Shown: one piece after another, positions 1 to 9,660 of the stretch | Layout: each line of letters starts with the position of its first letter | Numbering within the stretch: position 1 is the stretch's first letter | Source of the DNA: Leptidea sinapis | Taxonomy: Eukaryota; Arthropoda; Insecta; Lepidoptera; Pieridae | Direction of reading: 5' to 3' | Assembly (NCBI RefSeq): GCF_905404315.1 | Contig: NC_066265.1 | Span: forward strand, 28,420,501 to 28,484,500 | DNA: 64,000 nt | Program-made: the position numbers and the translations under genes | The notes under the pieces: generated by a model | The model's database searches: none | Told to the model about the DNA's origin: nothing | The model's input: only the letters and a program-made list of their open reading frames with translations

Positions 1-59
1 GTTGGAATAAATAAATCTGATGTTAGCAAGTTAGAGCTTTAAGAAATAAGTGACTAATC

Positions 60-404
60 ATTAATCGGACACCTGATTCATGCCGCCGAATTCCACCTTC
101 GCACGACACGCCACAAGTGAGGATATCATCCCACCATCTGGATGTGTGGCGGTCCTTCACAGTGCGGTTTTCAAGGAGCTTCTTTCCAAGTACTATAAAG
201 CTGTGGAATGAGCTTCCTTGTGCCGTGTTTCCGGGACGATACGACATGGGTACCGTCAACAAAAGCGCGTACACCTCCCATAAAGGCCGGCATCGTATCC
301 GGCTCCTTTGATTCCTCTGGTGTTGCAAGAGAATGTGGGCGGTGGTGTTCACTTATCACCAGGTGACCCGTACGATCGTTTGTCCTCCTTTTCCATAAAA
401 AAAA
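60..404 (+). mobile_element. L-B non-LTR retrotransposon 3' fragment
   Basis: A 5'-truncated copy of a non-LTR retrotransposon. The encoded residues (WNELPCAVFPGRYDMGT in one frame, interrupted) belong to the C-terminus of a reverse-transcriptase ORF, followed by a short 3' UTR ending TCCTCCTTTTCCAT and an A-run. At least nine relatives occur in this window. It sits on the plus strand, about 80 bp beyond the last mmd exon seen, antisense to that gene. The clade is likely jockey/CR1-like; which of the two is not settled by these fragments. Confidence 0.85.
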
Positions 405-482
405 CCAAGGGAGGAGTCCAATTAGAAGGTAATAAATGCTAATAGTGCGGGGCGCGGGCTGTCGTAACCGGGGCGGACTCAC

Positions 483-636
483 CATACGGTGTTTCCTTCT
501 TGGTCATGTTGTAGGCCGCTTTAGTCGCGTTCTCCGGCACAAACGCGGTCGGGAGCGCCGGGAGCACGTCCACCTGGGAGCAGTCGGGGCCGGTCCAGCC
601 TCGCGTGCACACGCACTTGTTGGTATTCGAGCACGT
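483..636 (-). CDS. mmd: mmd-like ADAM, exon E10: EGF-like domain end and juxtamembrane stalk
   Basis: This is the last exon of the gene inside the window. On the minus strand it follows a good acceptor (tgtgtttcag) and ends at a consensus donor (GTGAGT). It encodes 51 codons plus one base. The first part (TCSNTNKCVC, then GWTGPDC) completes an EGF-like module begun in E9. The rest is a Pro/Ala-rich stalk with two N-glycosylation sequons (NAT, NMT). In ADAM11/22/23 proteins the EGF module is followed by a transmembrane helix; that exon is not in the first 482 bases, which hold an L-B retrotransposon tail. The reading phase joins E9 without adjustment. Assignment to mind-meld is inference from domain order and motif style across all ten exons. 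Confidence 0.85.
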
Positions 637-717
637 CTGAAACACATGAGCTACTCTTTTAAATACGTGCCTACATGGTACGAGACACCTCCGCCGCCGT
701 AAATTAGAACAAGTTTA

Positions 718-1078
718 TTTATTTATCTACACCCATGCTTTAAATCCTCTATTAAAGATTCTAAAACAGTTAGCTTTTTGCCAACATTACGAGTAAAACA
801 GCCAATGTATAACTATTACATCATCCAAACGAGTGTTGTAATGAAATTCAGTAAAACATTACATCATCCGTTTTCATAATAACACTCGTTTGGATGTTAT
901 GGTTACTTGGACCAGGACTGGCTTTTTTAATCTTTTATAGAGAATTCATATTATGGGTGTATATAAGGTCTTGTATGCAACTGTTAATAATTAGGCATAA
1001 AAACACTCATGTGATACTATTATAACCCACATTCGTGTTTTAATACCCTTATTACACAACAGTTGCATAAATAACTAG
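718..1078. repeat. Double-hairpin foldback repeat, copy 1
   Basis: A non-coding repeat with two consecutive imperfect inverted repeats. The first pairs tatctacacccat near 725 with atgggtgtatataa near 953, and an inner pair atccaaacgagtgtt / aacactcgtttggat. The second pairs tgcaactgtt near 977 with aacagttgca near 1060. A second copy at 7270-7652 has the same organisation, so this is a mobile or formerly mobile foldback/MITE-like family. No coding capacity is seen. Confidence 0.75.
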
Positions 1079-1814
1079 TACAATTAAGTACAATGACAGG
1101 ATAAAGGTATAATCTAAAAACACAGCATTCATCAAATACAGTAAAAAAATATGTGTGTGTGCAAGTCACACACGATAGAAGTGACTCTTCTGAAAAGTTT
1201 CTGATTAAAAATACTGACGTAGGGGAACCTGTTGAACCTTGGCACTATGTGTACCTAGGCCAAGGTTGCAAAAACTCCCACGATGTTAAATTCTTTTTTC
1301 TAGTGTATTCAGTACGTCACCACTAACTATCCAATTTGAGAGTAGTCGCTTACCGCCATCAGGCCGGTGTTTGGTGTTATCGACGATAAAATTTTTTTTG
1401 GAGAAAAAGGTATGCTTTCTTTTATAAAAGTCACTGAACTTTTTCATGCCATTCTTATTTAGTATAAAAACAATAACAAAGTTACGAGATAAGTAAACCC
1501 AAACTATTTGAAATCCACCGTTTTGTTATTATTGAGCAGCCCTCGTAGATACGAACATATTCTTAAAATCTTGAAAATTCCTCAAAAAATAAATAAAGAA
1601 ATAATTTATATTAATGTCAAGATTGTTTTCATCTTTTGTTGTAGGAGCTAATCTTAGGTAGCGACTAATATTTATTTTAATATTATTTGGAGCAAATGAC
1701 AGATGTTGAGTGTTTTGCAAGAACCTCGAGCCTTGATAGCGCAGAAAAGGGAAGATGTTGTTATTCAAATTCAAATATTTTCATATAATATATTTTGACC
1801 GACTTGACCGACTT

Positions 1815-1866
1815 GACCGTTCCTCTTTCTTATATATATATATATATATAAGAAAGAGGAACGGTC
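1815..1866. repeat. 52 bp perfect palindrome with (TA)n core
   Basis: Bases 1815-1840 are the exact reverse complement of 1841-1866: a 16-base arm (gaccgttcctctttct) on each side of a 20-base TA tract. It is preceded by a short tandem of gaccgactt units and abuts the reverse-transcriptase relic at 1862-1995. It can extrude as a cruciform. Confidence 0.9.
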
Positions 1867-1995
1867 CAAGGATAGACCCTTGTGGTACCCCCATACTGAA
1901 AGGAGTCACAGCAGATTTCTTGCCAATCCTCATGTCAATCTTTACATATGAAATCAGAAGATTGAGCGCAGTTCTTTTGTTAACTAGCTAACTTT
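1850..1995 (-). mobile_element. Reverse-transcriptase relic (non-LTR)
   Basis: Read on the minus strand, one frame gives MGVPQGSILGPFLFLI, which is the GVPQGSxLGP motif of retroelement reverse transcriptases, preceded by about 25 residues of compatible sequence. The fragment is short and is cut by the palindrome at its 3' side. It is an isolated piece of a LINE-like element; family not resolved. Confidence 0.75.
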
Positions 1996-2589
1996 GAAGC
2001 AGTGACTTATAAAAGTTATTGCGAATAAATTATGTCGAACATGAGGAGAGTAACAAATTCAATACAAAAGCAAAATACCGTTGAGATGTAAATCCATTAT
2101 AAGTTTACAGAAGTTGTCACCTGTTTACGTGTGACGACACACGCGCGGTGGCTGGCGGTGGGCGGCGGGACGTTCCAAACGTACAATCAAACTTCACGGA
2201 AAGTTGTTAACTCACAAATCTACGCTCACATCAAAAGGAAAAAGCATTTGTGTATTTCAAAATCTGTTTTGTATTAGACAAATTATTACACAAATTAATA
2301 ATATGACGCGTATTTATTTATTTTCATTAAAATGCATTTTGTAAAGTTTATTTAAAATCTACAGTTTGTGCATAAACTGTGAAACCTAATACTAGAATTT
2401 TATCAAATTAGTCACACTTTACTTACACTAGATTTCAGCAATCAATCATATCACCTAAAATGCCGAGGCATACAATGAAGATACAAAGCATACTAAATAT
2501 GCAGGTCTTTTTTTATTATTCTGATTGAAGAGCTGGATATACTATTAAGAAGCTTTTAAAGTTGTGGCGTGTTTAACCATATAAGAATT

Positions 2590-2830
2590 CTTTTTTCGGA
2601 TTCAATAATGTAATGGTCCACCAACCATACAAAGTAATCACAACGATAAATGATGTGACTCTCAGGATCCAGCGTACCCCTAGAAGTCCCTCGAAAATCG
2701 TACATGTCGATCGGGTGGCTAGGTATTACGGAAGGAACGATGATCGGGATGAACATGTCTTGAAGTTTGGCATCTCTCGTCGAAGCGTTGCTACGCGACA
2801 TGAAGTTTGACAAATCTCATCATGTACGTC
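2590..2830 (+). mobile_element. Ty3/gypsy Pol C-terminal (GPY/F-type) remnant
   Basis: The plus-strand frame at 2613-2810 contains PYKVITTINDVTLRIQR followed by SKIVHVDRVARYYG. This spacing resembles the end of integrase in Ty3/gypsy LTR retrotransposons (GPY/F module, then VHxDRLxPY). No upstream integrase core, LTR or gag is visible. A short near-duplicate (cgtcgaagcgttgcta, near 2779 and 2828) follows the fragment. The remainder of the element is deleted or unrecognisable. Confidence 0.6.
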
Positions 2831-3496
2831 GAAGCGTTGCTAAGCGACACTGCCATAACGATTGGAGTCAATTGAATATGGGTTGAGATATATGAACTAA
2901 ATTGTCAACGCCATCTTGAAGCAGTGTTCAGTGAACATCACTGTACACTGTCGCAAGTTCCACAATTAGGAAGTTAGCGCACTTTACACGGATAGCTGAC
3001 TCCTGGATGAGCCTAACAATAGACAAGCTTTCCCACAAACTAGTTCGCAGTTACTCTTAAACTTGATACTAATTTATAGAACGTCGAAACATGCTGCTTG
3101 TGGCTAGCCTCTGGAGGCTACTTTAGCTGTGACGGTAGCTTCATGATTTATGTCTGCTGGTAAACCTTTAAGAAAATTACTTATAACTATACTTACACTT
3201 ATATATATTGGAAAAGAATTTTCGTCTGATGGTGCTATTCTCTAAGTCTGTTGGATTTTATTAATTACTTTTGTATAAGTTAGACTTTTATTGGATTTTT
3301 TGAAGTAAGCTGGAACAAAAAAGTACTCTCAAACAAAATAATTTTATGTCAGTGTTAGAATTCGACTTAGCAGTTGAAATGAGGATTGAATATATACTAG
3401 CTGAAAGTACTAAGCAATTCCAAGGAAGTATAAACCGACTATGTAAGAACTGTTAGAAGATTGTTAATTATAAAAATGTATTAAATGTATTAAAAT

Positions 3497-4642
3497 TGTC
3501 AGGGACCCAGTGCTCTGTGGACGGCTGGATCACTTGGCGTTGCGTAGAGATGTCGCTTCATTCATCGCTTCCATAGTATTATGTCCTATGCTATATTGCT
3601 ATGGGGCAACGCTGCCGATATTAATACAATATTTGTGCTGCAGAAGAGGGCTATTCGCGCTATTTATAACCTAGGTCCTAGAGAATCATTGAGAGCAAAA
3701 TTCAAAGAAATTAACATCTTGACTGTTGCTTCTCAATATATTCTTGATAATGTAATGTATGTTCATAGGCACATAAGTGAATTTGCCAGAAACTGTCATA
3801 ACCATAATGTTAACACCAGGAACAGACATAAACTGATGATGCCTACTACTCGGCTAAGTCATGTTAGTAAGTCTTTTGTGGGGCGATGTATAATAAAGCA
3901 TATGCTTTTACAACAAGATCCCAGAAAATGTTGAAAACAAAGGTGTTACGTTATTCAAAAGAATCGTTAAAAAACGTTTGTGTGGTAAAGGTTACTATAA
4001 CATAAATGACTTCCTTAATGATACCACAGATTGGGAATGGAGCGACCGCCCTCAGGCTATTAAATAATAAGTTTAATTGTACAATGTTACTTTGTAAATG
4101 TTACTTTAATTGTAAAACATATTTTTGATGAAAAAAAAAAAGCCCGCTGAGTTTGTTGCGCCCATTCTTCTCAGGCCTGAGGCATTCACTTTGGAATGGG
4201 TGGTAGTTTTTTTGACTTTCAATAAGTGATTTCACATCCTATTTTGAATAAAAATATTTGAATTTGAATTGTGTGTCTTCTACCGCATTTTTCGCGGGGA
4301 GTGTTCCGAAGAGCTGTTCAACCTGATTCCTGCCGCCGAATTCCACCTTCGTACGACACGCCACAAATTAGGATATCATCCCCACCATCTGGATATGTGG
4401 CGGTCCTCCACAGTGCGGTTTTCAAGGAGCTTTCTTCCACGTACTACAAAGCTGTGGAATGAGCTTCCTTGTGCGGTGTTTCCGGGACGATATGACATGG
4501 GTACCTTCAAAAAAAGCGCGTACACCTTCCTTAAAGGCCGGCAACGCTCTTGTGATTTCTCTGGTGTTGCAAGAGAACGTGGGCGGTTGTGATCACTTAA
4601 CACCAGGTGACCCGTATGCGCGTTTGTCCTCCTATTCCATAA
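3497..4642 (+). mobile_element. L-B fragment interrupted by an L-C insertion
   Basis: L-B sequence starts at 3497 (cagggacccagtgctctgtg, then the LALRRDV-coding stretch to about 3570) and resumes at 4268 with the frame for CVFYRIFRGECSEELF, ending in the TCCAT-A(n) tail near 4642. The piece between is an L-C element in the same orientation. L-B was therefore already in place when L-C jumped in. Both halves belong to one C-terminal reverse-transcriptase ORF plus 3' UTR, now pseudogenised. Confidence 0.85.
3571..4267 (+). mobile_element. L-C non-LTR retrotransposon 3' part
   Basis: A 5'-truncated non-LTR element. The frame at 3581-3934 encodes MSYAILLWGNAADINTIFVL and on to TRLSHVSKSFVGRC, the C-terminal region of a LINE reverse transcriptase; a frameshift near 3930 precedes the KRLCGKGYY segment. 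The 3' UTR ends in TTTGAATTTGAA, a simple-repeat tail instead of poly-A. Other copies are at 4735-5474, 35738-36287 and 62660-63505, with a scrap at 16150-16215. Confidence 0.85.
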
Positions 4643-4734
4643 AAAAAAAAACCAATGACTACGTATAGAACGTCATTGGAAGAAACGCATTTGTTGAAGT
4701 GTGTGTATAAGCAGCAATGGATCCATACGCTCAA

Positions 4735-5474
4735 AATATTCAAATTAAAATATTTTTATTCAAAATAGGATTCAATATCACTTATTGAACATGAAAAATT
4801 ACCACCCATTCAAAATAGAGTACCTCACACCTGAGAAGAACAGGCGCAAGAAACTCAGCGGGCTTCTATTTTTTATAATAATATGGATTACAATGTAATA
4901 TGGTACTATAAATATTTATAATTAAAGAGCTTCAGGGTGTCCGCTCCATTCCCTGTCTGTGGTATTCTTAATAAAATCATAGTTGTTTCCTTTCGCACAC
5001 AAACGGTTTTCAACAAATCTCTTAAATTTCGTATTTGTTTTGTACATTTTCTGGGATCATATTGTAAGAAAATATATATATATATATATATTATATATAA
5101 ACATTGCCCAATAAAAGACTCTTATTAACTGTTCTTAACTGAGTAGTAGGCATAACAAGTTTATGTTTGTTCCTCATGTTAACATTATGATTGTCACAGT
5201 TTCTAGCAAATTCCTTTATGTCCTTATGAACATAATTATCAAGAATATGTTGGGATGCAACAGTCAAAATATTTATTTCATTAAATTTTTCTCACGAATT
5301 CTATGTTACCTGGACCTAGGTTATAAAATAAATAGCGCGAATAGCCCTCGTCTGCAGCACAAAGATGGTATTAATATTGGACATAACAATGTACCATGGG
5401 ACATAATACTATGAAAATAACTAAAGTTAACTAGTCGCGTCGTATCCATGTCAGTTAACTGTCTAATTTTTTAA
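4735..5474 (-). mobile_element. L-C retrotransposon copy, inverted
   Basis: Reverse-orientation copy of L-C, beginning at its ATTCAAATT-type tail near 4735 and extending upstream through the C-terminal ORF region to about 5474, where a different repeat (accgacttcaaaaaagg) takes over. It is more decayed than the copy at 62660-63505. With 3571-4267 it forms an inverted pair about 470 bp apart. Confidence 0.8.
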
Positions 5475-5965
5475 CCGACTTCAAAAAAGGAGGAGATTCT
5501 CAATTCGTCGGCATTTTTTTTATGTTTGTTACCTCAAAACTTTAGACTGGGTGAACCAATTTTAATAATCTTTTTTTTATTTGAAAGCTGGTGCTTCCCG
5601 TGTGGTCCCATTGTAATTAGGTCCAGAGTTGACAATGGCATCCATGAGAAAACCATAAAAGTCTTAAATTTGCTATACATACATATAGCAAAGTGGATGG
5701 TAAATTTACGAATAACACAATAAACCGATTTCGATGATTCTTTTTTTATTGGAAAGGATATACTTCAAAAATAGTTTGGTGAGAGTTTGGTTAGGTTTTG
5801 AATACGGAATCTATAGCAAAATAACGGAACTCTTCAATTAAGCGCTTATGTTCATTGCTGCATTGAAAAATTTAGTATATCTACACATATTTAGACAAAT
5901 TGTTGGTTAGTGTACTTCAAATTCACTAAAAATAAAAAAATAATAAAAAAAATAACAAAAAAACA
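5475..5965. repeat. Interspersed repeat with accgacttcaaaaa borders
   Basis: The segment opens with accgacttcaaaaaaggagg and leads into a second accgacttcaaaaac at the foldback start near 5966. Its last ~130 bp (from aagcgcttatgttcattg) recur inverted at 45001-45180, so it is a dispersed repeat. The class is unknown, and no ORF of substance is present. Confidence 0.55.
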
Positions 5966-6317
5966 ACCGACTTCAAAAACACTATTCCAAAACAATAGAT
6001 ATAATATGCACTAAAAAGTATAAAAATAATTGCGTATTTTTATACAATCTAATTAATAAATCTAATTCTAGTTACGATTATTGTAATTTTTGGAGTTGGT
6101 GTCATCTAAGATAGGTTTGTAAGTACATACATAGTTATAGGTGAGATGTGCTTGTGTCGTTAGGCGAGAGCGGCGGAAGGACTCCGATTCCAAAAATAAC
6201 AATAATCGTAACTAGAATTAGATTTATTAATTAGATTGTATAAAAACACGCAATTGTTAGTATACTTTTTAGTGCATATTATATCTATTGTTTTGGAATA
6301 GTGTTTTTGAAGTCGGT
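5966..6317. repeat. Foldback element with ~129 bp inverted arms
   Basis: Bases 5966-6094 and 6189-6317 are near-perfect reverse complements, starting accgacttcaaaaacacta on both ends, around a 94 bp non-repetitive loop. This is the layout of a foldback MITE. The loop is less AT-rich (gcgagagcggcgga) than the arms. It lies inside the mmd intron between E9 and E10. Confidence 0.85.
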
Positions 6318-6737
6318 AGTTCTTTTGTTAATTTTTTTTAATATTATTATATATTTAAATTTAAGAGGACGCAAAAGTGAATATTAGTACTTAATAACAA
6401 AATCAAAACATCGTTCTCTGATCTTCAGATTAGACAACACCTACAAAATGCGAAAGTATTAAAATATTACTTTGTGGAAATGCTAAAATATAAAATGCCA
6501 TTCGAGTCTGAAAGAACAAGGCAGGCGTTATAGCAAGACAGTGGAGCAAATCTCGTATATTCCCATTAAATAGTAGCTGTATGATATGGACCGATAAACC
6601 TTACATCAAATGTGTACAAGGTCATTGCAAAAGTAACTTTAAAATAAGTATTAAGTGTATTAGATGAAAATTTATTAACAGAACAGGCGAGGTTGAGAAA
6701 GAACTACAGCACGATTTACTACATTCATATAAACCTT

Positions 6738-7001
6738 TACCAGTGGTAGGCGCCTATCTCTGCCGTGAAGCAGTAATGCAAAAGCATTAACTGTATTTCG
6801 GTCTGAAGAGCGCCGTAGCTAGTAAAATAACTGGTGAAATGAGACTTAACATCTTATATCTCAAGGTGACGAGCGCAATTGTAGTGCCACTCACACTTTT
6901 TGGGTTCTTCAAGAATGCTGAGCGGCACTGAATGCAATGCGTATCAATTACCATCAGCTGACAGTCCTGCTCGTCTCGTCCCTTACTGTCATAAAAAAAA
7001 A
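6738..7001 (+). mobile_element. S-A SINE-like element
   Basis: Copy of the dominant ~300 bp repeat: gaagcagtaatg..., the core (tagt[g/a]aaataactggtgaaat; gagacttaacatctta), the paired gccactcac / gagcggcac stem region, and the TCGTCCCTTA...CAT-A(n) tail. The extreme 5' part (ggaggctcctttgcacagg) is missing. Confidence 0.85.
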
Positions 7002-7269
7002 CAGTCTAAGAAAGTTGAGGTGTGCTGGTGTAGTGTTATGTTGGAATAGTAGTGCTTTAGTGTGATAAAATACTCCAGATCAATTTACCTAATACAGCTG
7101 TCTCAATTTGTTAATTCATTGCGAGCTGCTAATTATTTTGAGATACGGCCGGCACGGTAATAACAACTACTACAGCGTGTGGGCCAAGCGACATGTGAAA
7201 AGTGTTCAAGCAGTGATGTTCAAATAGTTGTGAGCACATGAAACCGTAACATTAATGTAAGATGTTTTA

Positions 7270-7652
7270 TTATTTATCTACACACATGCTTTCAATCCTC
7301 TATTAAATATTATAAAACAGTTAGCTTATTGCCAACATTAAAACACCCAATGTCCTAATAACCATTACATCATCCAAACGAGTGTTGTAATGTAATTCAG
7401 TACAACATTATATCTTCCGTTTTCATTACAACACTCCTTTGGATGATATTATGGTTACTAGGACTGGCTTTTAATGTTAGCAGTAAGCTAACTGTTTCAG
7501 AATCTTTACAGAGGATTCATATTATGGGTGTAGATAAAGTCTTGTATGCAACTGTTGATAATTAGGTATTAAAATACTCATGTGATACTAATATCACACC
7601 CACATTCGTGTTTTATTACACCTTATTACAACACCAGTTGCATAAATAACTA
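7270..7652. repeat. Double-hairpin foldback repeat, copy 2
   Basis: Second copy of the family at 718-1078, in the same orientation, alignable from the atttatctacac start to the gcataaataacta end. This copy preserves more of the outer stem: taagctaactg near 7490 pairs with cagttagctta near 7317. The two hairpins and their order are conserved although the loops differ by small indels. Confidence 0.75.
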
Positions 7653-8356
7653 TTAATACGGTAACATCAATGTGCACAGTATCAACAGTATCAAGTTAAC
7701 TAATCCAATTTCCTATAGATGCATTTTCCTAATAACTCCGTTACGGTTATGTTCGTGACGTGTGCTTCAGATATGTTCTAGTGAGTTCTGAGTGTCATAT
7801 TCATCGTTGTCTTTTGATGGTCACACATATAGGTATTTCTTCCCCATATTTCACGAAACTATTAGACTAGATCCGCTCTCACATGTAACTTGATCTAGAG
7901 CCAGTATAGTTAACGCTTAGCGAGTTATAGTTAACGACGCCCGGACCAAATTTGTGTGGCGAGATTCAATTTTATTGAATTACAGCGACCAGCGCCCAGT
8001 TATTGTGGACTTCTGTCCAACTCCAATATTGTGCATCGCAGGTGAACTAACAATTAATTATAGTCGACTCAAATTTAATTAATTTGGGGATAGGGCAGTA
8101 AGGTTCATGTTCAACGAAAACTTATTGTCAACAACACAACTTTAATTGTCATTTGACTAAGTTCTGCCCTTTTATTGGAAACTATTTATGTGTACTATTT
8201 AGAAAAGATGATGACGAAGGAATTTAAAGTTTCTCTTAATTTGAAAAATTAATGTTAAGAGGTAATAACTGCATATCGTATATTTTGCCTCTTGATCGTG
8301 AAATAAATCTTTGTGCAATCCATCTTTATTAAAATATTACCAGTTAGTAAGTATGT

Positions 8357-8843
8357 TACCAGTATGAGGCTCCTTTGCACAGGATGCTGGCTAGATTATG
8401 GGTACCACAACGGCGCCTATACCTGCCGTGAAGCAGTAACGTGTAAGCATTAAGGAAGACCAGAAGACCAGCGCTGATCATATCACCTGTGGGTATGATC
8501 AGTATTATGCTGAGGTGAACTCCAATTCTGCATGTTGATGTAAATTAATAAATAAGTTTACTTGTATTCTAGGTTTAAGTTGCAGAATAAATGATTTTTC
8601 TTTCTTCTTTCTTTCATTATAGTATTTCGGTCTGAAGGGCGCCCTAACTAGTGAAATTCCTGGACAAATGAGACTTAACATTTTAGTCTCAAGGTGACGG
8701 GCACAATTGCAGTGACACTCAGAATGTTTGAGTTTTGCAAAAATCCTGTGCAAAAAGCGACAGTGCATTATTATGGACAGGGTGTATCAATTACCATCAG
8801 CTGAATGTCCTGCTCGTCTCGTCCTTATTGTCATAAAAAAAAA
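8357..8843 (+). mobile_element. S-A element interrupted by a small retroposon
   Basis: A full-length S-A copy (gaggctcctttgcacagg start, TTGTCAT-A(n) end) split by a 162 bp insertion at 8453-8614. Its A-run ends at 8843, about ten bases from the E9 splice junction of mmd on the antisense strand, so in the mRNA precursor the donor is followed almost at once by a U-run. Confidence 0.88.
8453..8614. mobile_element. 162 bp retroposon inserted in S-A, CATTA duplicated
   Basis: The insertion is bracketed by CATTA at 8448-8452 and 8615-8619, where uninterrupted S-A copies have one CATTA. It starts aggaagaccagaagaccag and ends with a TTTC-type simple repeat. The target duplication plus simple-repeat tail indicate a LINE/SINE-type retroposition of an unidentified family. 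Confidence 0.7.
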
Positions 8844-8852
8844 GACGCTCAC

Positions 8853-9030
8853 CCCTCTGGCCGAGCACTCGTGGTTGTTGTGGTCGGTGGGGCACTTGGT
8901 GTGGTCGATGAAGGGGTAGATGGAGGTGCAGCTCTGGTTGACGCACACGAGGTTGTCGCCGCAGGGCGTGCCGTCCCGCACCAGTCCCATCGCGTCCACC
9001 TCCGGGTGGCCGGGCAGGCCCGTCGTGGCT
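8853..9030 (-). CDS. mmd: mmd-like ADAM, exon E9: cysteine-rich domain end and start of EGF-like domain
   Basis: The exon is bounded on the minus strand by acceptor cggttgcag and donor GTGAGC. One base completes a codon split with E8, then 59 full codons follow. Visible motifs are DGTPCGDNLVCVNQSC, the typical end of the ADAM cysteine-rich domain, and CPTDHNNHECSARG, the start of the EGF-like module finished by E10. Its base composition is strikingly GC-rich against the AT-rich introns, and the antisense ORFs over it are shadows. A SINE-like repeat (S-A) ends within about ten bases of the donor on the intron side, which may affect splicing. Family assignment is firm for ADAM and good for mind-meld. 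Confidence 0.88.
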
Positions 9031-9540
9031 CTGCAACCGACAGACACGTGCACTCGGAACATACCCATAGTCACAACCTGAAGCGGTCGCACTCAGGACA
9101 CACGCCGCACATTTGAAAACGTGCAGTTCGATGGAGCACTTTTATTTACTTTTATGCATAGTATAATAAGAGCACAATAGGGCACACTGCATGCCTCACA
9201 TAGAGATTTGATCACCACCGCCCATGCACTCGTGAGAGAAAATAATTGCTTAAATCACCCATAATGTTAGGGTACCGCGCGAGTGAGGGCGTACACAGGT
9301 GGCGCCGCCAGTAATACTTGGACTCTCAATCAGTTCAGCTGCTGAGTAACTTGATGAGTAAAAAAAAAAATAAGTTCAGTAAGCGTGGCTCATCTGGCTT
9401 CGCTCTTTTTTTTTCTGATGCCGTCTGGCAGCTCGGGCCACGCGGTTAGTAATAGTAGTACCCACAAGCCTTTCACCCTGGCACCATGCAATTCATACAC
9501 CTGGTGATGCGTGCTGCTGTGTCAATATATTTGTACTCAC
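9031..9540 (-). other. mmd intron between E8 and E9
   Basis: About 510 bp between E8 and E9. It has an A-run near 9361 and no recognisable repeat. Nothing else supports a gene; the open frames crossing into it from E9 are read-through. Confidence 0.7.
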
Positions 9541-9660
9541 TTGCAGTCGTACTCGTTGCCCTTGATGGTGATGACGGTGCGCGTGTAGTACTCATCCATG
9601 CCCGGCACGATCGGGTACCGGTTTCCGAGCTGGCACTGCAGCGAACCGCACCGGACGTTC
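9541..9660 (-). CDS. mmd: mmd-like ADAM, exon E8: cysteine-rich domain
   Basis: A 120 bp exon on the minus strand with acceptor gtatgacag and donor GTGAGT. It starts with one base that completes a Glu codon from E7 and ends with two bases of a Lys codon shared with E9. The encoded NVRCGSLQCQ matches the NVxCGxLxC signature of ADAM cysteine-rich domains and is followed by a variable loop and a ...KGNEYDCK end. This domain is thought to act in adhesion and substrate recognition in the ADAM family. Phases with both neighbours agree exactly, which is strong evidence that this is a used exon and not a chance ORF. Confidence 0.88.

Larger units (their letters stand above)
637..8852 (-). other. mmd intron between E9 and E10
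   Basis: Besides the elements listed separately, the stretches 1080-1800, 1996-2590, 2831-3496, 6320-6737, 7002-7269 and 7653-8356 are AT-rich and show no ORF, RNA gene or motif I can assign. 1080-1500 has scattered A/T runs only. 7690-8100 is slightly less AT-rich but featureless. The splice ends (donor GTGAGC at 8852, acceptor tgtgtttcag at 637-646) fit a single 8.2 kb intron. Confidence 0.7.

Noticed and set aside
3581..3934. 117-residue ORF as host protein
   Set aside because: C-terminal reverse-transcriptase region of L-C, present in several broken copies.
8787..9116. Overlapping ORFs on both strands over the Cys-rich exon
   Set aside because: GC-rich exon shadows; only the frame with the cysteine pattern and matching phases is kept.
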